DNA from: Typhlomys cinereus
Lineage: Eukaryota > Chordata > Mammalia > Rodentia > Platacanthomyidae
DNA length: 64,000 nt
Direction of reading: 5' to 3'
Assembly: GCA_023101885.1 (NCBI GenBank)
Contig: JALPQD010000088.1
Coordinates: 5,243,501 to 5,307,500, forward strand
Below, one piece after another: positions 57,094-64,000 of the stretch; position 1 is the first letter of the stretch, and each line of letters begins with the position of its first letter. Below the pieces are notes generated by a model that was given only the letters and a program-made list of their open reading frames with translations, did no database searches and had not been told where the DNA came from. Both the position numbers and the translations under genes were made by a program.

Positions 57094-57767
57094 CTTTTTT
57101 AATTATTTTTTTCCACTCATACAAATTTGATAGGTACCCCACTCCCCTTCCTCCCTCCACCCCTCCCTGGATCCCCTTGCTCCCTCCCCGCTTTTCCCCT
57201 TTCTTTCCCCCCCTCCCTTTCTCCCAGTGGCCCCTCCCCCCTTGGGAATTTCCTGGAGCATCCTTTAGTGTGTATGTCAAACTTCCCTCTGGGTCCTCTT
57301 CTCTGATGAGGTGTAAGGACTCAGTAGCATTGCCTAGAGCTCTTTTTTGTATTCCCCTTTAGTATAGGAACACTATTGTGGCTATTAATCCCTTGCCTCT
57401 AAGGATCTTAGAACCTGTGATCCATGCTAGACTTTGGGGGGTCAATGACATGTTGGTCATTGCGCAGGTCATGTAAAGTCCTATTATGATTACTTTGGCC
57501 CTAACGTGTGTGGAGTATCTTGCATAACGTTGCTCCTCCCCATCTTTAGGCTCTTACAATCTTACCACCTCCTCTTCTGCAAATTTCCCTGAGCTTTGGG
57601 ATGGGGAGAGATTAGGCTGGCCTGGTTCCTGGTGATTAATGTAGGGTTCTGAATTATGGTTTGTTATTCTTTCTTTTCTTCTTCCAGTTTTGCTGTTCCT
57701 GTACTGCCCTTGGCTCCATCCTGATGGGTATTGGATGTCACCTCCTAGCCAGAGATAAAAGGCTGAA
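57094..57767 (-). mobile_element. 5'-truncated L1 3' UTR, antisense (unit B only)
   Basis: Poly-T then CCACTCATACAAATTTGATAGG, pyrimidine tract, TCTGCAAATTTCCCTGAGC and GGTATTGGATGTCACCTCC in reverse order of the L1 3' UTR. Border repeats AATAATCTATTCTT (57080-57093) and AATAACCTATTCTT (57768-57781) differ at one base. It splits a MIR remnant that is whole in unit A at 37380-37535. Confidence 0.88.
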
Positions 57768-57781
57768 TAATAACCTATTCT

Positions 57782-60660
57782 TAAAGTACTTATTACAGAA
57801 CTAAATGAGAGAAAGATTTTAAAGCACTTGAAATATGTGGTATTCATCAGGTCTTACATTTGATAATGCCACATCTGCTTCTGGTTTAGAAGTCTTTCTA
57901 TCATATGCTGTAATTCCAGTCCCTTGTAAAAATTCTTCATGAAAATTTTTCATTAAAAGGCAGAGATGTTTTGAATAAAGTCCCACAATTGATTTTATCT
58001 ACTTTAGTCCAATCTAACTTGATAAGAAAAGAGCCACAGAGCATAACACATGAATAATCTAATTTTTGTTGTTCAATACTTATATGTCACCCCGATAAAG
58101 AAAAAGTGACTCCATTCCCTTAGCTGAACATTTTCTCTTTTTAGTAAATTTAATTTATATAGCATAGTATGATGATATACACATTATAACAAATGGCTAC
58201 TGTAATACTATGAAAGAGCAATATAAAATATCTATCACCTAGCATAGGTAACAGTTTGATGTTTGTGGTGAGCATAGGAGAAATTTTATTTCAATGAATG
58301 TTCCTGAATACAACAAAATTTTAACTATAGTCTTCACTTGCATGTGAAATCATAAAGAAAAGAAAGGAATACACTAAATCACTTCTGATAATTGTGAAGA
58401 AAATAGCAATCAAATCAAAGTTAGGCACAGCGGACAACCTAGAGAAGAAATATTTGTGATCACATAGAATCCTTTATGTTCCACAAATCACAATAGGTAA
58501 AATCTGAGATATATTATTGCCTTTGCTAACAAAAGTAGAGGAAGTCTCGTTATGCGAATTTCATATGGTGATAGGAAAAAGCAGACTTTAAGTGACATAA
58601 ATACATGGAGCATAAAGAGTTGCATAATTGCTCATATACTATGTAGAAAACTTATTTATACTCCCAGTCTAAAGAAAAAAATCTTTAGGAGGCCAATAAC
58701 CTGTGGAATACAAGGCCCTAGATACCAAGATGGAAAAAAAAAACTACTAAGGTTTAGCTATAAGGACATACTATCAAACTTCCATCTAAACACTTCTGTT
58801 ATGCCCATAGATTGGAGCAGCACCAAGAAAAAGACCTAGAGGCCTCCTTTTGCATTGAAAGGTGCTCAATACAGAGATCCACAATGGCCATAGCACTGTT
58901 CAGTTCTAAACAGGCTAAAAAAATTAAAGAGGAAATAATAAGAATGCTTGAGATGAACAGTGATGTTGCTAGAAACTATTATCTGGGTTTGACAAGGCTG
59001 TTGCAATCATGAAGACACTGTAACCTATCAATGTTCCACCATAGAAGGGGGAAATTTTCATAAGACCACACCTCCATGAGAAACTATTGTGAGTGAATTC
59101 TGGATGTAGGAAAAGAGCAGCTATTTTACTCCATAGCATGTTGCTGATATATCACCAGTGCTCCAACGGGTATCCACACCGCTTTACCATGGAACACATC
59201 CATATCCTGAAAGACTGTATGGGACTGATGACAGACATAAGAAAAAGGAATCTATTTTTCAGGTTATCCACTGGAGGACCACTCGCATCCAAGCAGGTAC
59301 CCAACCACTAACACAGGTGTCCTATGTAGGACTCAGGGTTTGCACATGTTAAGAGACAAGAAGAAAGATAGTGGGAATGAACTGGAGGGGAGAAGAGGTG
59401 GAATGGGATAAGAAATGGGGTGGGGTAAGTAGAGCTCGATGAAAACAGACAAACTCCTTGGTAACCTAGATTAAAATGAATAAAGTTAATAAACAAATTA
59501 ACAAACACTATTGGTGGAAACAATGATATATTATTGTAGGTATGGAAAGAAAAGAAATTAGTAAATAGGAAGAGATTCACTGGAATGAACAATTCCCTGA
59601 ACTCAAAGCTTCTATGATACCTCATCTCCCCAGATAACAAGAGATGCATTATCCCACCCCTCCATACCTTCTGAAGAAAAAAATCACATTTGTGCTCTTC
59701 TATTACACAGCCCTTTCTGTGGATGTTAATATTTTTGCTAAAACCTAGTCACCTACCAGATGCACCACTTGGTAAAGTCCAGAGTCAAGCCCATGACCGG
59801 TACCTAACTACGGACTTTTTGATGTTGACTCCAAAACTCACGTTGAACTTTGTGTTTCTTTCCCAGGAGCCCAGCGTCTGGGACAGGCTTTCCTCCACGG
59901 AGTCGTGTTGGTGCTCTACCCTGACCCCCAGCCTGGATTCAAAAAAGCTAAGGAATGCCTCAAAGCCAGGTGGGCGTGAGAATGAATCCACATCACAAGT
60001 CTACAATGACTCAGCAAAATTGAGCACAGGAGAGTAAATTGTCAGATTTTCTGACAAGTGTCCTAGAACTACTGAGTCCTGTCATGTTTTTTTTTTTGTG
60101 TGTGTGTTGTGTATTCCATTGCTTTTTTATATATGTGTACTTCATGTTGTATGTTCTTATTACACAGTTACACAAATACAAAATACAATAATACAACATA
60201 CTCAAATCAACACACAACTCCATAAATATATACAATAATATAACATGACATCCAGCACCCAAATCACAAATGCACAAATATACGACAGGACAGCACAACT
60301 ATACAATATGAGCTTTGCAATTTTCTCTCTGACTTTTTAAATGACACCCTTGTCTTTCAAGTTTCTTTGTTGTTGTGTTATAAAACACCTTGAGAAAAAC
60401 AACTTAAGGGAGAAAGGTTTAATTAAAAGTCACAGTTCAGGAGTATGGGAAGTCAAAGTTTCACAAATACCCGTGAATATATAATGGAGGACAAGGCTAC
60501 CTCAGATATAACATGAAAAAGATAAAGCCCCAAGGTTTACATATATGACATCTAGGAGCAATGAATCAGTAAAGGATTCAAATTACCAGTCATCATCAAG
60601 GTGAGTATTTTTCAAGGAAAGTAGTAATTTTAAAGACTACATCTGTAAGAACATGGCACC
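57782..60660. other. Unit B, 3' flank of OR copy 4; no confident gene
   Basis: Collinear with 37500-40626 of unit A. It contains the empty counterpart of the U2 insertion (about 58140-58165), a further copy of the conserved segment (59690-60035) and the shared unclassified repeat end near 60375-60450. The 65-95 codon frames near 58552-59012 have no visible homologue. Confidence 0.6.
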
Positions 60661-61600
60661 TTAAGAATAGACCATCTTTTTCTGCAGCCTCCTCATAGCT
60701 TCTTTGATTTCCTTGTTCCTCAGACTGTAAATCAGGGGATTCAACATGGGAATCACCACAGTGTAAAAGACAGATGCAAATCTGTCAAAGCTGGAGGAAC
60801 CACCAGAGCTGGAACTCAAGTAGACAAAGATACTGGAGGTGTAGAAGAGAGAGACAGCTGTCAGGTGAGAGGCACAGGTGTTGAACGCCTTGGACCTGCC
60901 TTTTGCTGACGTGATACTCATGATGGACATGACGATGTAGCCATAGGAGATCATGATAGCAGAGGCATTTGCAAGCCCATAGATCATTATTAGGACAGCA
61001 GTCAGGACTTGTACAAAGAAAGTTTCAGTGCAAGACAGATTCAAAAGTTGGGGCATGTCACAGAAGAAGTGCCTGATAACGTTAGGTCCACAGAAGTGAA
61101 GCTGAAGCAAAGCACAAATCTGAGATAAAGAACCCGTGAGTCCAGCTGTATAGGTTCCCACCATCATGCACATACAGAGGGTGGGGGACATGACTGAAGA
61201 GTAGAGCAGTGGGTTACAAATGGCAGCATACCTGTCATAGGCCATGGCCGTCATGAGGCAGGATTCACTCAGCCCCATGGTGGAAAAGATGCAGTACTGA
61301 ACCAGGCAGCCCACGTAGCTGATGGTTTGCTTTTCCTGGAAGAAGTTGGAGAGCAGCCTGGGGACCGTGGAGGTGACATAGCAGAGGTCTATGAAGGAGA
61401 GATTGCTGAGGAAGAAGTACATGGGCGTGTGGAGGTGGGAATCCATCCTTATTAAGACAATGAGGGACATGTTCCAGGTCAGAGTTGCAATATAGATAAA
61501 CAAGAATATCACAAAGAGCAGAGCTAAGATTCTGGGGAAGTCTGAGAATCCCAGGAGGATGAATTGGGTGATCTCAGGTAACGTTTCTTCCTCTGGACAT
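60661..61600 (-). pseudogene. Olfactory receptor, OR5AN1-like (copy 4), frameshifted
   Basis: A minus-strand receptor that reads well from SDFPRILAL to the C-terminus (PMLNPLIYSLRNKEIKEAM) with all OR marks: PMYFFLSNLS, MAYDRYAAICNPL, GRSKAFNTCASHL. The start region encodes MSRGRNVT and then an extra T (plus-strand A at 61576) turns GAG ATC ACC into TGA, truncating the protein after 8 codons. Removing that one base from the comparison aligns the frame with copies 1-3. No in-frame ATG lies upstream (a TAA is close by); the first in-frame ATG downstream is Met52 in the MDSHLHTP loop, which would lose TM1. Splice-acceptor context is kept (61614-61615). Pocket positions: F105, F194, F252 and Y260 kept, Tyr at 207. 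Everything else is intact, so the loss is recent, polymorphic, or a sequencing error. Confidence 0.92.
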
Positions 61601-61615
61601 TACCTTGGTGATCCT

Positions 61616-62792
61616 AATATCAGAGATGAAGAAAATTGATTATATAAAATTGTTTCAATGGAGATGAAAAAATTGGTTATATAAAATGTGCTTCAATAGG
61701 CTTTTGACAATTGAGCTTATACTTGCTGATTTACAATCACAAAAACACAAGTGGAATTTTCCAAACTAAATGTTAAATAGTTTTCTAGTATGAATTGTAG
61801 TTAAATTGATCTAAAAATCATTTTCTCTATTTATAATGATTTTCTCTCGTTTTTCTTAAATTTATTTTATACAGCATCACTAAACTAGACTAGATCATAT
61901 CATCATGATTTATAATTCTGATATATTTGGCAGCTGAAGCATACATTCATGGCAAAGTCACAAAATAATGGTTGCAGTGGGAAGGGGAAGCAAGATTGGA
62001 TTGGGAATTAAGACATGAAACTATCAGATATTCAATACATTCATGTATGAAGCAATAAAAATAATGAAAGAAATGTCTTCCTAGGGAAACCTTCTTAAAG
62101 ACTCTAAAATAGAAAATACAGCACACTCTTGATTTCAAAGACTATCTCAATTTGGCATATTTTTCCTCATGGTGAACAAGCAATAATGAGGATGTTAGTA
62201 AACTGGTGCTTTAGTTGATTCCCACCCTCCCCCATATTAAGTTGTTCTACTAGGTTCACCACGGCAAGCTTATAACTTACACTAAAGTTAGGACAGCAGA
62301 AGTCCCTGAATGGGAATATTTCCAAGATGACTATGTCAGAAAGTTACACAACGTACAGCTTACAATCAGGTACACAGCAATTGTCCCTTAGATTCTGGTC
62401 TTTGTCATCATGGATCACAGACAGTCCCTCATGCCACCTGCACACCTTGACAACAAGGCAGAGACTTCGGAATCCCCAGGATATTATGCCTGCAGAAAAT
62501 GAGACAATAACTCTGGTAGGGTGTGGATTCTGAGCGGGGTTCCAAGCAGCTCAAACCATGCAAAGAAATTAAAATTGATTTTTAAAGGTATGTTTGACCT
62601 TTGCTTGACTTGGGGTATCCAGGATCCAAAGATACAAAGAGACCTTGACATACAAAAGCCTCAAGGAAAATATTTTGTTTCTGAAATACAATAGAAGTTA
62701 TTTTGTAAATTTCACATGTAAACCATCCTTCTTTAAGGTAGAAATGTTAAGCAATGACATCTAGGGCCAGTAATTAAAAAAGTCCTATACTT
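61616..62792. other. 5' flank of OR copy 4 leading into unit C
   Basis: Matches the interrupted flank of OR copy 3 (44326-44637, 45908-46017 and 53519-53660) but here without the L1 insertions, so it gives the pre-insertion state. Near 61630-61690 GATGAAGAAAATTGATTATAT occurs twice in slightly different form. No gene seen. Confidence 0.6.
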
Positions 62793-62808
62793 AAAGAGTA
62801 ATGAAGCA
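62793..62808 (+). repeat. Target-site duplication, left arm (SINE)
   Basis: AAAGAGTAATGAAGCA, repeated exactly at 63111-63126. Confidence 0.95.
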
Positions 62809-63110
62809 CGGGGCTGGAGAAGTGGCTCAGGGGTTAAGCCTCTGCCTTGCAGGCAGAAGGTTCTGAGTTCGGATCCTAGACCCCACGTATAGACGCCGGG
62901 CGGAAGCGGGGGCGGCCTGTGTTTCTGATCCTGGTAGGGCGGAGCCTGTGAATCCCGGGGCAGAGTAAACAAGGAGGAAGTGGAGGCGCCCATGGTGGTT
63001 CCTGAATTCGTCCGTGGTTCTACACACACATACATACACACACACACATACATACACACAGGCACACACATGTATATACGCACGATTGGATAAATAATAA
63101 AAAAAAAAAA
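62809..63110 (+). mobile_element. Long tRNA-derived SINE with GC-rich body
   Basis: The start GGGGCTGGAGAAGTGGCTCA carries a Pol III A box (TGGCTCAGGGGTT) and a B-box-like GAGTTCGGATCC, the head of a rodent B2/ID-like tRNA SINE. The body of about 120 bases is GC-rich and unfamiliar to me (CGCCGGGCGGAAGCGGGGGC, AGGAAGTGGAGGCGCCCATGG). A (CA/TACA)n tract and an A-rich tail follow. The perfect 16-base target duplication shows recent L1-mediated insertion. It is missing from the paralogous places near 32485 and 54375. Confidence 0.9.
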
Positions 63111-63126
63111 AAAGAGTAATGAAGCA
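63111..63126 (+). repeat. Target-site duplication, right arm
   Basis: Exact copy of 62793-62808. Confidence 0.95.
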
Positions 63127-64000
63127 GTACTATAAACGTTGATAATTTATTACTCTTTCAATGGCTGACATGTACATAAAAGCAAATAACATTTCAAAAA
63201 TAAATGTGTATAATGATGATGATAGCTTTTTAAAAATAATATTTAAATTAGTATTAAATATTAATATTAATATTAATATTAAATATTAAATAGTCCTCTG
63301 GAGTCTTAAAGGAGCAGTTATGTATTTGTAAAATTATCAAGCAGGAGCAAAACAGAAAATAGAAATGGAAAATAGGAGAAAATATTTGGTACTCTAAGAC
63401 AACAGAAAAATCCACAATCATAAGCATTTGGAACAAAAGCAAAAATAATCATCAAAAGCAAAAATAATCATACAATATACAAAGATAATGAAATAAGAGC
63501 TTTCTGTGTCTGTCGCTTCTAAGTCAACCAGGAGTGCATCTGTACCACCCGTTAGGGAAAATCCTTCTACTGGTCTATAGTAGAATTTGTTTTATATAGT
63601 TTTGCCTCTGTCTTTCTGTCACCCATTCTCTCTCTTAATCACACACACACCATCATACCCAAATATATATGTATACATGCCACACAAACTGTTGCCCATG
63701 ACACACATTAAACCTAACATTAAAATTAACAATAGACTGCATGCTTAACTGCGTTGTCTTGATTTTCCACAATTCTATGTTTAAATATTATTAAGACAAA
63801 CAAATCATACCTAGTATTGTCTTTACCTCAGTGGCTTCATGTACCAATCAGATAATGAGATTTACAACATTATAGTGATATTCCAGAGACTGGATGTCAC
63901 AAAAACATAACATAGGACTGTTTGATATGTATTAGCAATTATTGTTCCCACCATCTCTTCTTTGTGCAGTAATGGCAGAACCATCACCAAGGTATGAAAA
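63127..64000. other. Start of duplicated unit C; no gene before window end
   Basis: Collinear with about 32500-34290 (A) and 54385-55270 (B), for example CCAGGAGTGCATCTG (63528, 54797), ACATGCCACACAAAC and ATGGCAGAACCATCACCAAG (63970, 34279). If the pattern holds, a further minus-strand receptor should lie to the right of the window. Confidence 0.65.
63237..63292 (+). repeat. AT-rich (TTAATA)n tract
   Basis: Repeats of TATTAATATTAATA-like text, self-complementary and able to form a cruciform. It is not present in the A and B copies at this length. Confidence 0.85.

Noticed and set aside
60661..61512. Copy 4 as an intact receptor starting at 61512
   Set aside because: That start would be GTG within TM1; the true start at 61598-61600 is out of frame because of the extra base at 61576.
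62809..62885. tRNA gene
   Set aside because: A and B boxes are present, but there is no cloverleaf with a sensible anticodon arm, and it is followed by a SINE body, A tail and TSD.

Overview
This is mammalian nuclear DNA, almost certainly from a rodent. The evidence is the B1-like and tRNA-derived (B2/ID-like) SINEs, an Lx-type rodent L1 3' end, many rodent-style L1 copies with purine-rich 3' UTRs and repeated 5' UTR monomers, and intronless olfactory receptor (OR) coding exons. The L1 3' ends and the SINE at 62.8 kb do not look like mouse or rat copies to me, so I do not name a species. There is no bacterial, plasmid or phage content and no CRISPR array.

The host genes are one cluster of four OR5AN1-like odorant receptors. 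This is the subfamily of human OR5AN1 and mouse MOR215-1/Olfr1440, known as muscone (musk) receptors. Two are on the plus strand (5448-6392 and 29294-30256), one is on the minus strand (40627-41565), and a fourth on the minus strand (60661-61600) is broken by a single inserted base after codon 8. Each coding exon is preceded by the same splice-acceptor context, as expected for OR genes with 5' non-coding exons. The only other gene-derived sequence of note is a minus-strand processed pseudogene of the HSP40 co-chaperone DNAJA1 (about 25480-26945).

Layout: 1-2760 is a pile of L1 pieces, a candidate antisense LTR and a B1. From 2760 to 7320 is OR copy 1 and its flanks. From 7321 to 22517 one old L1 was entered in turn by a polyadenylated retrocopy, a 5'-truncated L1 and a full-length L1, each with target-site duplications (TSDs) or remnants of them. 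From 22518 to 30700 are the DNAJA1 retrocopy and OR copy 2. From about 32450 to 64000 there are at least two and a partial third tandem copies of one OR-bearing unit: A around 32450-46017 after discounting L1s, B around 53519-62100, and C from about 62100 to the window end. Part of the region left of OR copy 2 (about 23370-23670) is the same unit in inverted orientation.

The copies diverged by small changes and by private insertions: a U2 snRNA fragment, an Lx element and a SINE in A, an antisense L1 in B, a tRNA-derived SINE in C, and a 7.5 kb L1 between A and B. The paralogous empty sites let several insertions be dated relative to the duplication. I found no clearly new molecular system. 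The best leads are the receptor array with altered predicted ligand-pocket residues, a U2 fragment insertion with an empty paralogous site, an L1 3' transduction, two near-full-length L1s sharing one nonsense codon, and an unfamiliar polyadenylated retrocopy made of tandem repeats.
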